From NCBI RefSeq assembly GCF_009928425.1, contig NZ_JAABNS010000001.1, positions 2,108,001 through 2,172,000 on the forward strand: 64,000 nt of DNA, given 5' to 3'. The notes under the pieces are model-generated. The model ran no database searches, was not told where the DNA came from, and saw only the letters and a list, made by a program, of their open reading frames with translations. A program made the translations under genes and the position numbers. Below, piece after piece: positions 26,809 to 35,095 of this stretch. This stretch comes from Pseudarthrobacter sp. ATCC 49987. GTDB lineage: Bacteria; Actinomycetota; Actinomycetes; Actinomycetales; Micrococcaceae. Numbering within the stretch: the first letter of the stretch is position 1; every line of letters starts with the position of its first letter.

Positions 26809-28593
26809 TCAGCCGCCGGAGCTGCCTGGGGCCCTGGTGTCGGCCGGGACGTGGGCCGCGGGATCTCCGGTGTCTCCGATGTCTCCGTCGGGGAGGATGT
26901 CCTGGATCCGCCAGCGGCCCTCGACCGGCGCCAGCACCAGCCGCAACCGCTGTTCCGGCCCCTCTGCCGCCTCGGCCAGCACCGCACCGGTTGCGTCGCG
27001 TTCCTGGTAGGCGGGCGTGCTCGCGGTGACGACCACCACCGCCTGGCCGTGGCCGGCATCCCCCTCCGCGGCCACACGGGTCAGGAGGATGGTGAATCCG
27101 GCCAGCACCCGGCCGGATTCCTTGAGCCCGGCGCTGATCCGGCCGTCCGCCGCGGCCGCGGTCGACGCCGGCACGTTGACCTGCTCCAGCAGCCCGAAGT
27201 CCCCCGAACTGAACGCCAGGGAGCGAAGCCGGGCGAGTCCGCGGACTGCTTCACCGGGGTCCGGGGATGCCAGCTGTGCCTCCAGCCCAGGAGGGAGGCC
27301 GGCACCACCGGGGGCCGGCGCCGCGGATGCCGGCGCCGCGGATGCCGGCGCCGCGGATGCCGGGGCGGATTCCGTGACGGCACCGGGGTCCCTGGCGGAG
27401 AAACCCGGAATCAGGCCGGCACCGGCGGACCCCCAGACGGCGACAAGGATCCCCAGGAGTGCCACGCCCACGGCCACGGCCCGGAAGGCGCGGCCCGGAG
27501 GTGCCGGGCGGGCCGCGGAGGGCCGGAAGGAGCGCGTGCCCGCCGGACTCTGGCGGCCCGAGTGGCGGGCGGAGTGGCGCGCGCTGAGGCTCCCGGCCCG
27601 GCGCCCGGCCCCCGGATGCACGGCGGCAGGAAACGGCGCGGCTACGCGGGGCCCGCGGAAGCGGTGCGGCAGGGACCGGAGCTGCTCAGCCCGCCGCTCC
27701 CGGGCGGTGCCGGGCAGGGAGCGGCGGGTCAGCAGCTGCGGAATGACCGTGGGGTGGACCGAGACGGAGAGGTCCACCGGTGCCGCTCCGGCGCTGCGGT
27801 GAACGGCGGCCGCCAGTTCGGCGGCGGTGGGCCGGAGCCTGCGGTCCTCCTGAAGTCCGGATTCCAGGGCTGCGGACAGCGCAGGCGGAACCCCGGGAAC
27901 CAGCAGCGGCAGCGGCGGACGCTGCGCCCCGGGCTCTGGAGGGTGGCCGGTGAGGCAGAACCAGCCCACGGCAGCGAGTGAATACACATCGCGCTCCGGT
28001 TGCAGCCCGGCGCGGACGGCGTCCACCGGGGCAGGGTCGCTGAAGCCCTCGGTCCCGGCCCCGGATACCGCCCTGGCGTCAGCCACCATGCGTGCCACGC
28101 CCAGATCGGCGAGCAGCGGTTTGCCGTGTGCCGTAAACAGCACATTGCCGGGTGAGACGTCGCCGTGGGTGAAGCCCTGGCCATGCAGGTACGCGAGGGC
28201 CTGCGCGATCGGAGTCAGGACAGTCACCGTCTCCCCCGGCCCCAGCGTCCCCCGGCTGGCCACGAGCTGCCCCAGCGAACCGCCCGCCGCGTAATCCATG
28301 GTCAGCCCGAGGTTTCCCGCGGCTCCCCCGCCCAGCCGGACGACGTCGTGCGCCCTCACCAGGTGCTCATGGTCCAGGACGGAGAGTATTCGGGTCTCTC
28401 GCCGGGCAGCGTCCTCCGCGTCATCCCGGCCGGGCCCGTCGCCGGCGGAGAAGCATTTCAGCGCATACTCGCGCCCGGTCGACTGTGCAGTCACCAGCCA
28501 CACCTTGGCGCTGCCGCCGCGCCCCAGGCAACGGCCGACGTCGTATCCGGGAACCTCGGGCGCCGAAGCGCCGGACGGCGAGAAATCTTCCAT
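26809..28593 (-). CDS. Membrane Ser/Thr protein kinase
   Basis: The 594-residue protein has an N-terminal kinase domain (about 14-270), one membrane helix near 385 (AVAVGVALLGILVAVWG) and an extracellular C-terminal domain of about 185 residues. Catalytic residues are present: LGRGGSAKV glycine loop, ALKCF lysine, HGDVSPGN with the catalytic Asp and Asn, and DLGVARM in place of DFG. The HRD arginine is glycine, so this is a non-RD kinase. Just outside the membrane there is a short ASAAP repeat coded by three exact 15-bp copies. The ATG at 28593 has TATTCC 6 nt upstream; a TTG 6 nt further up is less likely. Confidence 0.85.
   Translation of the reverse strand: MEDFSPSGASAPEVPGYDVGRCLGRGGSAKVWLVTAQSTGREYALKCFSAGDGPGRDDAEDAARRETRILSVLDHEHLVRAHDVVRLGGGAAGNLGLTMDYAAGGSLGQLVASRGTLGPGETVTVLTPIAQALAYLHGQGFTHGDVSPGNVLFTAHGKPLLADLGVARMVADARAVSGAGTEGFSDPAPVDAVRAGLQPERDVYSLAAVGWFCLTGHPPEPGAQRPPLPLLVPGVPPALSAALESGLQEDRRLRPTAAELAAAVHRSAGAAPVDLSVSVHPTVIPQLLTRRSLPGTARERRAEQLRSLPHRFRGPRVAAPFPAAVHPGAGRRAGSLSARHSARHSGRQSPAGTRSFRPSAARPAPPGRAFRAVAVGVALLGILVAVWGSAGAGLIPGFSARDPGAVTESAPASAAPASAAPASAAPAPGGAGLPPGLEAQLASPDPGEAVRGLARLRSLAFSSGDFGLLEQVNVPASTAAAADGRISAGLKESGRVLAGFTILLTRVAAEGDAGHGQAVVVVTASTPAYQERDATGAVLAEAAEGPEQRLRLVLAPVEGRWRIQDILPDGDIGDTGDPAAHVPADTRAPGSSGG
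27317..27361 (-). repeat. Three 15-bp tandem repeats in the kinase gene
   Basis: Three exact copies of GGCGCCGCGGATGCC encode successive ASAAP units in the extracellular linker. Copy number may vary between strains. Confidence 0.9.
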
Positions 28594-28599
28594 AACCAA

Positions 28600-28605
28600 G
28601 GAATA
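28600..28605 (-). promoter_or_regulatory. -10 element of leaderless kinase gene
   Basis: TATTCC on the minus strand ends 6 nt before the ATG at 28593. Confidence 0.4.
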
Positions 28606-28688
28606 GCCGATCCCGCGGAATCCCGCAGAAGTTATCCACAGGCCATGAGAGCTTCACCACAGAATCGGTCGCCGCGACAGCCGGGGTC

Positions 28689-28701
28689 TAAGCTGGATGC
28701 C
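28689..28701 (+). promoter_or_regulatory. -10 element of leaderless lipB
   Basis: TAAGCT at 28689-28694 ends 7 nt before the lipB ATG. There is no Shine-Dalgarno. Confidence 0.45.
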
Positions 28702-29370
28702 ATGACTCTTGAGTTCTCCCAGCTGGGTCTCGCCCCGGAATTCGTCGAATATACCCGCGGCTGGGACATCCAGCGCGAACTCCATGGGAGGGTCCTCGCC
28801 GGCACTGCCCCCAGTACGGTCCTCCTGCTCGAACACGCCGCCGTGTACACGGCAGGCAAGCGCACCGAGGACCACGAACGCCCCTTTGACGGCACTCCCG
28901 TGGTTCCCGTGGACCGCGGCGGCAAACTCACCTGGCACGGTCCGGGACAACTCGTTGGCTACCCCATCATCAAGCTCAGGAACAAGGCCGGCATCCGCGA
29001 CTACGTGGAGCGGCTCGAAGCCGTGATCATCGCCGTCCTGGCCGACTACGGCATCCACGCGGTCCGGATCAAGGGCCGCGCCGGCGTCTGGATCGACCAG
29101 GACGCGAACGGTCCAGCGCGGAAGATCGCCGCGATCGGCATCCGCGTCCACGAGGGCGTCACCATGCACGGCTTTGCGATCAACTGCAACAACGACCTCG
29201 CGCCCTACGCCCAGATCATCGCCTGCGGCATTACCGACGCCGGCGTCACCACCATCTCGCAGGAGACGGGCCGGGACGTCACCCCCGCCGACCTCGTTTC
29301 GCGGATCATCGAAGAACTGCGCAACAATGAAGAAGCGCTAGTTGCAACCCACGAAGGAGCTCTACTGTGA
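28702..29370 (+). CDS. lipB: Lipoyl(octanoyl) transferase
   Basis: The 222-residue protein moves the octanoyl group from acyl carrier protein to the lipoyl domains of E2 subunits and GcvH. Family marks are [19 protein letters not shown], the catalytic Lys in [13 protein letters not shown] and the thiol Cys in IIACGIT. The frame is open far upstream, but protein similarity starts at this ATG. Its TGA overlaps the GTG start of lipA, so translation is coupled. Its product acts on the E2 encoded at 16390-18147. Confidence 0.94.
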   Translation: MTLEFSQLGLAPEFVEYTRGWDIQRELHGRVLAGTAPSTVLLLEHAAVYTAGKRTEDHERPFDGTPVVPVDRGGKLTWHGPGQLVGYPIIKLRNKAGIRDYVERLEAVIIAVLADYGIHAVRIKGRAGVWIDQDANGPARKIAAIGIRVHEGVTMHGFAINCNNDLAPYAQIIACGITDAGVTTISQETGRDVTPADLVSRIIEELRNNEEALVATHEGALL

Positions 29371-30374
29371 CCCTGGCACCAGAAGGCCGGAAAATGCTGC
29401 GTATCGAGCAGCGCAATGCGGCCACCCCGGTGGAACGCAAACCGGATTGGATCAAGGCCAAGGTCCAGATGGGTCCCGAGTTCGTCCAGCTCAAGAAACT
29501 CGTCAAGAAGGAAGGCCTCCACACGGTGTGTGAAGAGGCCGGCTGCCCCAACATCTTCGAGTGCTGGGAAGACAAGGAAGCCACGTTCCTGATCGGCGGC
29601 TCCGAATGCACCCGGCGCTGCGACTTCTGCCAGATCGACACCGGCAAGCCCTCCCCCGTGGACGTCTTCGAACCCACCAAGGTGGCCCGCTCGGTCCAGG
29701 CGATGCAGCTCCGCTACGCCACCGTCACCGGGGTGGCCCGCGACGACCTCGCGGACGAGGGCGTCTGGCTCTACGCCGAAACGGTCCGCAAGATCCATGA
29801 ACTCAACCCGGGCACCGGCGTCGAGCTCCTGATCCCGGACTTCTCCGGCAAGCCCGAGCACATCGAAGCGATCTGCGACTCCAAGCCCGAGGTATTCGCC
29901 CACAACGTTGAGACCGTGCCGCGGATTTTCAAGCGCATCCGTCCCGCGTTCCGTTACGAGCGGTCGCTGGACGTCATCACCCAGGGCCGCAAGCTCGGCA
30001 TGGTCACCAAGTCCAACCTGATCCTGGGCATGGGCGAGACCCGCGAGGAAATCTCCGAGGCGCTGCGCGACCTGCACGAGGCCGGCTGCGACCTGATCAC
30101 CATCACCCAGTACCTGCGCCCGTCCGAGCGGCACCTCCCGGTTGACCGGTGGGTCAAGCCCCAGGAGTTCGTGGACCTGCAGCAGGAAGCCGACGAGATC
30201 GGTTTCCTGGGCGTCATGTCCGGGCCGCTGGTGCGTTCTTCCTACCGCGCCGGCCGGCTCTGGGCCACCGCAATGCGCAAGAAGGGTTGGGAAATCCCGG
30301 CCCAGCTCGCACACATCGAAAGCTCGGGCAGCACCCGCCAGGAAGCCAGCTCGCTGCTCGCGGCGCACTCCTGA
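29367..30374 (+). CDS. lipA: Lipoyl synthase (radical SAM)
   Basis: The 335-residue enzyme inserts two sulfur atoms into the octanoyl chain. The auxiliary cluster cysteines are in [13 protein letters not shown], the radical-SAM cluster in [10 protein letters not shown], and the C-terminal serine ligand in [15 protein letters not shown] at 29367 overlaps the lipB stop (GTGA). A hairpin follows the gene. Confidence 0.95.
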   Translation: MTLAPEGRKMLRIEQRNAATPVERKPDWIKAKVQMGPEFVQLKKLVKKEGLHTVCEEAGCPNIFECWEDKEATFLIGGSECTRRCDFCQIDTGKPSPVDVFEPTKVARSVQAMQLRYATVTGVARDDLADEGVWLYAETVRKIHELNPGTGVELLIPDFSGKPEHIEAICDSKPEVFAHNVETVPRIFKRIRPAFRYERSLDVITQGRKLGMVTKSNLILGMGETREEISEALRDLHEAGCDLITITQYLRPSERHLPVDRWVKPQEFVDLQQEADEIGFLGVMSGPLVRSSYRAGRLWATAMRKKGWEIPAQLAHIESSGSTRQEASSLLAAHS

Positions 30375-30394
30375 ATCCAGCCGTAACGATCACG

Positions 30395-30437
30395 GCGAAG
30401 GGCCGGCACCGGAGGAATCCGGCGTCCGGCCCTTCGC
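30395..30437 (+). terminator. lipBA hairpin terminator
   Basis: 12-bp perfect arms (GCGAAGGGCCGG and complement) with a 19-nt loop that can form a smaller inner stem. Confidence 0.7.
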
Positions 30438-30463
30438 GGTCCATCACGTAGAATTAAGGCACT

Positions 30464-31225
30464 ATGGCGAACTCCCCTGATTCCAGCAACTCCACTCCGG
30501 CTTCTGATGCTCCGAAGCGCGGCCTTTTTTCGCGCAAGCCCAAGGCGGCCAAGGTCAAGAAGCCGAGCCGCCTGAAGCAGATCGGCGAGGTCTTCCAGAT
30601 GACCCGCCAGCACGATCCCATGGTCCCGTGGCTCATGCTGCTGGCGTTCCTCGGCGTCGTGGCTGTCAGCTTCGTCATTGGATTCCTGCTGGACAACTGG
30701 ATCACCGGCCTGATCATCGGCATCCCGCTGGGCGTCCTCGCGGCAACCCTGGTCCTGTCCCGGCGCGCCGAGCGGGCCGCCTTCGCCCGGATTGAAAACC
30801 AGCCCGGCGCCTCGGGTGCCGCACTGGGCACGCTCAAGCGCGGCTGGATCGTCGAAGAACAGCCCGTCGCCGTAAACCCCCGCACCCAGGACGCCGTCTT
30901 CCGCGCTATCGGCCGTCCCGGCGTCGTGCTCGTCAGCGAGGGCCCCAGCACCCGGGTCAAGCCGCTGCTCGACGCCGAACGCAAGCGGCTCGCCCGCATC
31001 CTGCCCAACGTCACCATCCACGTGATTGAAAGCGGCCGCGGCGAGGGCCAGGTTCCGATCAGCCAGGTCGCCAAGAAGATGACCAAGATGAAGAACGAAC
31101 TGACCAAGCTCGAGGTCAGCACGGTCTCCAAACGCATCTCCTCGCTCGGCAGCCGCCTGCCCATCCCCAAGGGCATCGATCCTTACAAGGCCCGTCCGGA
31201 CCGCAAAGCAGCCCGCGGACGTTAG
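30464..31225 (+). CDS. DUF4191 family membrane protein
   Basis: The 253-residue protein has a basic N-terminus (KRGLFSRKPKAAKVKK), two hydrophobic segments at about 50-95 (VPWLMLLAFLGVVAVSFVIG and TGLIIGIPLGVLAATLVL) and a soluble C-terminal domain ending in a basic tail. DUF4191 proteins regularly follow lipA in actinobacteria; their function is unknown. TAGAAT lies 9 nt before the ATG and leaves room for a leader of only 2-3 nt. It is probably transcribed separately from lipBA because a hairpin lies between. Confidence 0.85.
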   Translation: MANSPDSSNSTPASDAPKRGLFSRKPKAAKVKKPSRLKQIGEVFQMTRQHDPMVPWLMLLAFLGVVAVSFVIGFLLDNWITGLIIGIPLGVLAATLVLSRRAERAAFARIENQPGASGAALGTLKRGWIVEEQPVAVNPRTQDAVFRAIGRPGVVLVSEGPSTRVKPLLDAERKRLARILPNVTIHVIESGRGEGQVPISQVAKKMTKMKNELTKLEVSTVSKRISSLGSRLPIPKGIDPYKARPDRKAARGR

Positions 31226-31370
31226 GCCACCAGCCAGAGAACAGGTTCGCCCCGGTCACCGCCTTCCAGGTCGGCAGCCGGGGCGTTTCCTTTTGCCCGC
31301 GCTATCCTTGCGTCCGCCTTCGTCCCACTGTGTCCCCTGCGTCCCTCGGGACAGAATCTGGAGCTCCGCC

Positions 31371-31745
31371 ATGAAAGTGCCGTCCACGTCTGCCGTAATT
31401 CGGATCTTCCGGGCCCTGGCTGTCGCCGAGGCCTTCAGCTGGGCCGCGCTCCTGGTGGGCATGTTCCTCAAGTGGGTCACCCGGACCACGGAGCTCGGCG
31501 TTGAGATCGCGGGACCGATCCACGGGGCTTTCTTCATTGGCTACGGGATCTCAGCACTGAGCCTGTGGGGCATGCAGCGCTGGCCCTTCCGGGTGGCCTT
31601 GTTCGCCGGGCTCTCCGCGGTGTTCCCGTTCGCCACGGTGGGGTTTGAGCGCTGGGCGGGCTGCCGCGGCTACCTGACAGTCCGGGCCGCGCAGGCTGCT
31701 TCAACGCCGGCCCGGCAGCGTGCGGGCGAGAAGGCCGGAGTCTAG
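31371..31745 (+). CDS. DUF3817 family membrane protein
   Basis: The 124-residue protein has three hydrophobic segments and matches the DUF3817 type: FRALAVAEAFSWAALLVGMF, then IAGPIHGAFFIGYGIS and RVALFAGLSAVFPFATVGFE. DUF3817 regions also occur as tails on some transporters, and the function is unknown. The ATG at 31371 has GGAGCTC upstream. It converges on the RDD gene with a hairpin between. Confidence 0.8.
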   Translation: MKVPSTSAVIRIFRALAVAEAFSWAALLVGMFLKWVTRTTELGVEIAGPIHGAFFIGYGISALSLWGMQRWPFRVALFAGLSAVFPFATVGFERWAGCRGYLTVRAAQAASTPARQRAGEKAGV

Positions 31746-31818
31746 CCCCGCCCGGAACTTCGGCGCCGGCGGGCGATACGGCCGGGTTCCGGCACCACCT
31801 ACACATCCATCTGACGCA

Positions 31819-31857
31819 AATGGCCGCTAGAAACCGCCAGGAAGTTTAGCGGCCATT
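31819..31857. terminator. Bidirectional hairpin terminator
   Basis: AATGGCCGCT and AGCGGCCATT are perfect arms, extended inward by GAAAC/GTTT across a bulge. It lies between the convergent DUF3817 and RDD genes. Confidence 0.75.
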
Positions 31858-31892
31858 CGTGGCAAACGGACGACATGCGAGGAGGCTAGGAG

Positions 31893-32330
31893 CTACATCC
31901 GGATCAGGACGGTGTTCATGGCCTTGTCGTGGAGTCCGCGGTGGTCCGGGTCAAAGATGACGGCGGGGATCACAAGGCACAGCAGGATGCTGCGGACCAG
32001 GGCCGGCAGCGGACCGGCCGGGCCGCCGCCGAGCCGGATCACGTGGATCCCCACGATGCGGTGGCCGATGCTGTAGCCGAGGGTGCCGACCAGCAGCGCC
32101 TGTTCGATCGCGAAAACGGCAAGGGTTGCCCAGGAGTCTCCGGCGAATGCGTAATTGCTGATCAGCAGCGCGATGCCCCAGTCGATGCAGATGGCGACGA
32201 TGCGCCGGCCGGCGCGGGCAATGGACCCCGGTCCGGACTCGGGCAGGCCCAGCCGCTCCCCCGGGTACTTTGAAATGCCGGATGTGTCCGGCCCGCTGAG
32301 CCATGAGCCTATATCTTTGCGATCAACCAC
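31893..32330 (-). CDS. RDD family membrane protein
   Basis: The 145-residue protein has the RDD-family opening Ala-Gly-Arg-Arg with Asp in the first helix (GRRIVAICIDWGIALLIS), two further hydrophobic segments and the typical GYSIGHRIVGIHVIR loop. The function is unknown; the family is often proposed to be transporters. The GTG start at 32330 has TAGTCT 6 nt upstream, consistent with a leaderless transcript. It is divergent from glnA. Confidence 0.85.
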   Translation of the reverse strand: MVDRKDIGSWLSGPDTSGISKYPGERLGLPESGPGSIARAGRRIVAICIDWGIALLISNYAFAGDSWATLAVFAIEQALLVGTLGYSIGHRIVGIHVIRLGGGPAGPLPALVRSILLCLVIPAVIFDPDHRGLHDKAMNTVLIRM

Positions 32331-32371
32331 CCTCCAAGACTATCGGCAATGGACGCCCGCCCGGCGCTGTT

Positions 32372-32402
32372 CAGAGTGTGGACACCTGGCGGCCACACTC
32401 TG
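32372..32402. promoter_or_regulatory. 10-bp inverted repeat between RDD gene and glnA
   Basis: CAGAGTGTGG and CCACACTCTG are perfect arms separated by 11 nt in the 297-bp divergent region. It could be an operator or a cruciform; no family is recognised. Confidence 0.45.
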
Positions 32403-32458
32403 GTCGCGGATAGGCCACGTTGTGGACAGCGACTACCGTTTACCCGTCAGGGCATTCT

Positions 32459-32496
32459 GTAACCTGCCGGAAACAAAGCGGACACCATCGGGAAAT
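32459..32496 (+). promoter_or_regulatory. Candidate GlnR site upstream of glnA
   Basis: The sequence reads GTAAC-N6-GAAAC-N6-GACAC-N6-GAAAT. The actinobacterial GlnR consensus is two a-b pairs, GTNAC-N6-GAAAC, spaced in this way. The first pair is exact; the second has one mismatch in each block. It lies about 130 nt before the glnA start. Confidence 0.7.
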
Positions 32497-32627
32497 CCCT
32501 TGTCCTTAGGGTGGTAACAGTTGCTAGCGGCATAGGAGCGGGGCAGACCTTTGTGTTTCCCCGCTGTCGGATTGCGCTGGACCACACGGCCTGACGGCCA
32601 GATCTTTCACATGCATAAGGAGCATAG

Positions 32628-34052
32628 ATGTTCAAGACTGCGGACGAAGTCCTCAAGTTCATCAAAGACGAAGACATCAAATTCGTTGATATCCGCTTCA
32701 CCGACCTCCCGGGCGTTCAGCAGCACTTCAACGTCCCCGCGAAGAGCGTTGACGCAGACTTCTTCGTCAACGGCCAGCTCTTCGACGGATCGTCGATCCG
32801 CGGCTTCCAGGGCATCGCCGAGTCTGACATGCAGCTCATCCCGGACGTCACGACGGCGTTCGTGGACACCTTCCGCATTGAGAAGACGCTCGCGCTGAAC
32901 TTCTCGATCGTGAACCCGCGCACCGGTGACCCGTACCACCGCGATCCCCGCGGCGTGGCCGAGAAGGCCGAGGCCTACCTGGCTTCCACCGGCATCGCCG
33001 ACACCGCATTCTTTGCCCCCGAGGCCGAGTTCTTCGTCTTCGACAACGTCCAGTACCAGTCCTCCCCGCAGGGCAGCTTCTACAAGATCGACTCCGAGGA
33101 AGCACACTGGAACACCGGCCGCGAAGAAGAGGGCGGAAACCTCGGCTACAAGACCCCGGTCAAGGGCGGCTACTTCCCGGTCTCCCCCACCGACAAGCAG
33201 GCCGACCTCCGCGACGCCATGTGCATCGCCCTGGACGAGGCCGGCCTCGAGGTCGAGCGCAGCCACCACGAGGTCGGTTCCGCCGGCCAGGCTGAGATCA
33301 ACTACAAGTTCACCACCCTGACCCACGCGGCTGATGACCTGCAGAAGTTCAAGTACGTCATCAAGAACACCGCCGATGCCTGGGGCAAGTCGGTCACCTT
33401 CATGCCGAAGCCGGTCTTCGGTGACAATGGCTCGGGCATGCACTGCCACCAGTCGCTGTGGAACGGTGGCGAGCCGCTGTTCTACGACGAAAAGGGCTAC
33501 GCAGGACTCTCCGACATGGCCCGCTGGTACATCGGCGGCCTGCTGAAGCACTCCTCGGCCGTCCTGGCCTTCACCAACCCGACGGTGAACTCCTACCGCC
33601 GCCTGGTCAAGGGCTTCGAAGCTCCGGTCAACATGGTCTACTCGCAGGGCAACCGCTCCGCCGGTATCCGCATCCCGATCACCGGCTCCAACCCGAAGGC
33701 CAAGCGCATCGAGTTCCGCGCTCCGGACCCCTCCTCCAACCCGTACCTGGCCTTCGCGGCCCAGCTGATGGCCGGCATTGACGGCATCCGCAACCGCATC
33801 GAACCGCCGGCTCCGATCGACAAGGACCTCTACGAGCTCCCCGCCGAGGAAGCCAAGGACATCCCCAAGGCTCCCGGCACGCTCGAAGAAGCCCTGGATG
33901 CCCTGGCCGAGGACAACGAGTTCCTCCAGGCTGGCGGCGTCTTCACCCAGGACCTGATCGACACCTGGATCGAGTACAAGTACGAGTACGAGATCCGTCC
34001 GCTCTCGCTGCGCCCGAACCCGTACGAGTTCGAGCTGTACTACGGCGTCTAG
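32628..34052 (+). CDS. glnA: Glutamine synthetase, type I
   Basis: The 474-residue enzyme makes glutamine from glutamate, ammonia and ATP. Family marks include [10 protein letters not shown], the metal and glutamate site [14 protein letters not shown], the ATP region GMHCHQSLW and [12 protein letters not shown]. Tyr402 in [10 protein letters not shown] is the position adenylylated by GlnE, encoded at 35609-38620. AAGGAG precedes the ATG. A GlnR-like site lies upstream and a 13-bp hairpin follows. Confidence 0.97.
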   Translation: MFKTADEVLKFIKDEDIKFVDIRFTDLPGVQQHFNVPAKSVDADFFVNGQLFDGSSIRGFQGIAESDMQLIPDVTTAFVDTFRIEKTLALNFSIVNPRTGDPYHRDPRGVAEKAEAYLASTGIADTAFFAPEAEFFVFDNVQYQSSPQGSFYKIDSEEAHWNTGREEEGGNLGYKTPVKGGYFPVSPTDKQADLRDAMCIALDEAGLEVERSHHEVGSAGQAEINYKFTTLTHAADDLQKFKYVIKNTADAWGKSVTFMPKPVFGDNGSGMHCHQSLWNGGEPLFYDEKGYAGLSDMARWYIGGLLKHSSAVLAFTNPTVNSYRRLVKGFEAPVNMVYSQGNRSAGIRIPITGSNPKAKRIEFRAPDPSSNPYLAFAAQLMAGIDGIRNRIEPPAPIDKDLYELPAEEAKDIPKAPGTLEEALDALAEDNEFLQAGGVFTQDLIDTWIEYKYEYEIRPLSLRPNPYEFELYYGV

Positions 34053-34086
34053 CCACCAGCGGCGTTCCGTCACAGGATTGCACGAC

Positions 34087-34116
34087 GGCGGCCCCCACCT
34101 TTTGGTGGGGGCCGCC
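34087..34116 (+). terminator. glnA hairpin terminator
   Basis: 13-bp perfect arms (GGCGGCCCCCACC and complement) with a TTTT loop, followed by GGTCTTT. Confidence 0.85.
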
Positions 34117-34164
34117 GGTCTTTAAGTCATGGCCTCTTGATGCCGCTTCCACGCACAGTCCGCT

Positions 34165-34365
34165 TCAGCGCTTTCCGTATTTCCGATGGACCGCCTGCTT
34201 GCTCACGCCGAGGCACGTCGCGATGGCTTCCCATGACAGGCCTGCGCGGCGCGCGCGCAGCACCGCTTCCGACTCTGTCCGGGCTACTTCCTTGCGCAGT
34301 TCGGCGACCGCGTACAGCGCCTCCGCCGGACCCGTGCCGTCCATCGAACCGATCAGTGTTTCCAT
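34165..34365 (-). CDS. Small helix-turn-helix protein
   Basis: The 66-residue protein is mostly one helical arm (AELRKEVARTESEAVLRARR) followed by a helix-turn-helix at about 45-64 (AGLSWEAIATCLGVSKQAVH) and a basic end. There is no other domain. It resembles the short HTH proteins of Arthrobacter relatives, whose targets are unknown. GGAGG lies 6 nt before the ATG, and a promoter overlapped by two identical-form palindromes lies directly upstream, suggesting that it represses itself. Confidence 0.75.
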   Translation of the reverse strand: METLIGSMDGTGPAEALYAVAELRKEVARTESEAVLRARRAGLSWEAIATCLGVSKQAVHRKYGKR

Positions 34366-34379
34366 CAGGACCTCCTGCC

Positions 34380-34423
34380 GTCAACCTTAGTTGACAACGA
34401 AAGAAACGTCAACGAAGGTTGAC
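34380..34423 (-). promoter_or_regulatory. Promoter with two palindromic operators for the HTH gene
   Basis: GTCAACCTTAGTTGAC (34380-34395) and GTCAACGAAGGTTGAC (34408-34423) share GTCAAC-N4-GTTGAC, with centres 28 bp apart. On the minus strand TTGACG (34407-34412) and TAAGGT (34384-34389), 17 nt apart, form a promoter. One operator covers the -10 and the other the -35. Confidence 0.7.
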
Positions 34424-34496
34424 ACAACTCGGAACTGCAGCCGTGGCGCCCTGCCTGGCCGCCGGCCGCGCCAACGATCCGTTGACGGCGGGCCGG

Positions 34497-35012
34497 TCAG
34501 AACGCCCGGTAGAACGTCCGCTGCGGCCCGGCGCCGCCGCCCAAATACTGCCCGCGGTCCTCGAACCCGGCCCTGCGGTAGGCGGCCTGCCCGGCAGGGT
34601 TTTCCTCGTTGACGGACAGCACGACGCCGGCCTGGCCGCCGCCGAGGGCTGCCGTCAGTTTCGCGGCCGCCCGCACGGCGGCATCGGCAGCCAGCGTGCC
34701 GAGCCCCCGGCCCTGCTGCCGGCGGTCGATCAGGAAGCCGCGCAGCAGCCAGGCCGAGTCGTCGTCCGCCCAGCCGGCCAGTGTCGCGGCGCCGGCCTGC
34801 AGCGTCAGGACCCCGACTGCGGATCCGTTGGCGTCGATCGCAAAGGGCTGGCGGGAGTCCTCTTCGAGCCCGATAAGCACCATCCGCAGCGGGTCGCCGA
34901 CGAATCTGCGCTGGTCTTCGGTGACTTCGAGCCCGGCGATCTCGCCCAGCTTGATGGCGCGCGCGTCGTCGTCGAGGTTCTTCAGCAGCAGCAGCCACAC
35001 ATTTTCAGGCAT
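34497..35012 (-). CDS. GNAT family N-acetyltransferase
   Basis: The 171-residue protein has the acetyl-CoA loop in LLRGFLIDRRQQGRGLGTLA (RRQQGRGLG being the Q/RxxGxG/A motif) and a C-terminal NEENPAGQAAYRRAGFEDRG. The N-terminus (MPENVWLLLLKNLDDD) is unlike aminoglycoside acetyltransferases; the substrate is unknown. The ATG at 35012 has TACGCT 6 nt upstream and no Shine-Dalgarno. It precedes the small HTH gene on the same strand. Confidence 0.82.
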   Translation of the reverse strand: MPENVWLLLLKNLDDDARAIKLGEIAGLEVTEDQRRFVGDPLRMVLIGLEEDSRQPFAIDANGSAVGVLTLQAGAATLAGWADDDSAWLLRGFLIDRRQQGRGLGTLAADAAVRAAAKLTAALGGGQAGVVLSVNEENPAGQAAYRRAGFEDRGQYLGGGAGPQRTFYRAF

Positions 35013-35024
35013 AACAGAAGCGTA
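35013..35024 (-). promoter_or_regulatory. -10 element of leaderless GNAT gene
   Basis: TACGCT on the minus strand ends 6 nt before the ATG. The same hexamer and spacing precede panB. Confidence 0.45.
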
Positions 35025-35054
35025 CCCAAACCGGCGGGCGCGCCCGCGCCGGCT

Positions 35055-35093
35055 GCTGGGCCGGCCGGCTGGGCCGGCCGGCTGGGCCGGCCG
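35055..35093. repeat. Three 13-bp GC-only-core tandem repeats
   Basis: Three exact copies of GCTGGGCCGGCCG lie between the VOC gene and the GNAT promoter. GGCCGGCC in each is palindromic, so the block can fold in several ways and may act as the VOC gene terminator. Confidence 0.85.
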
Positions 35094-35095
35094 GC

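Noticed and set aside
28165..28701. Long in-frame upstream extension of lipB
   Set aside because: It is antisense to the kinase gene. LipB family similarity starts at the ATG at 28702, where a -10 also fits.
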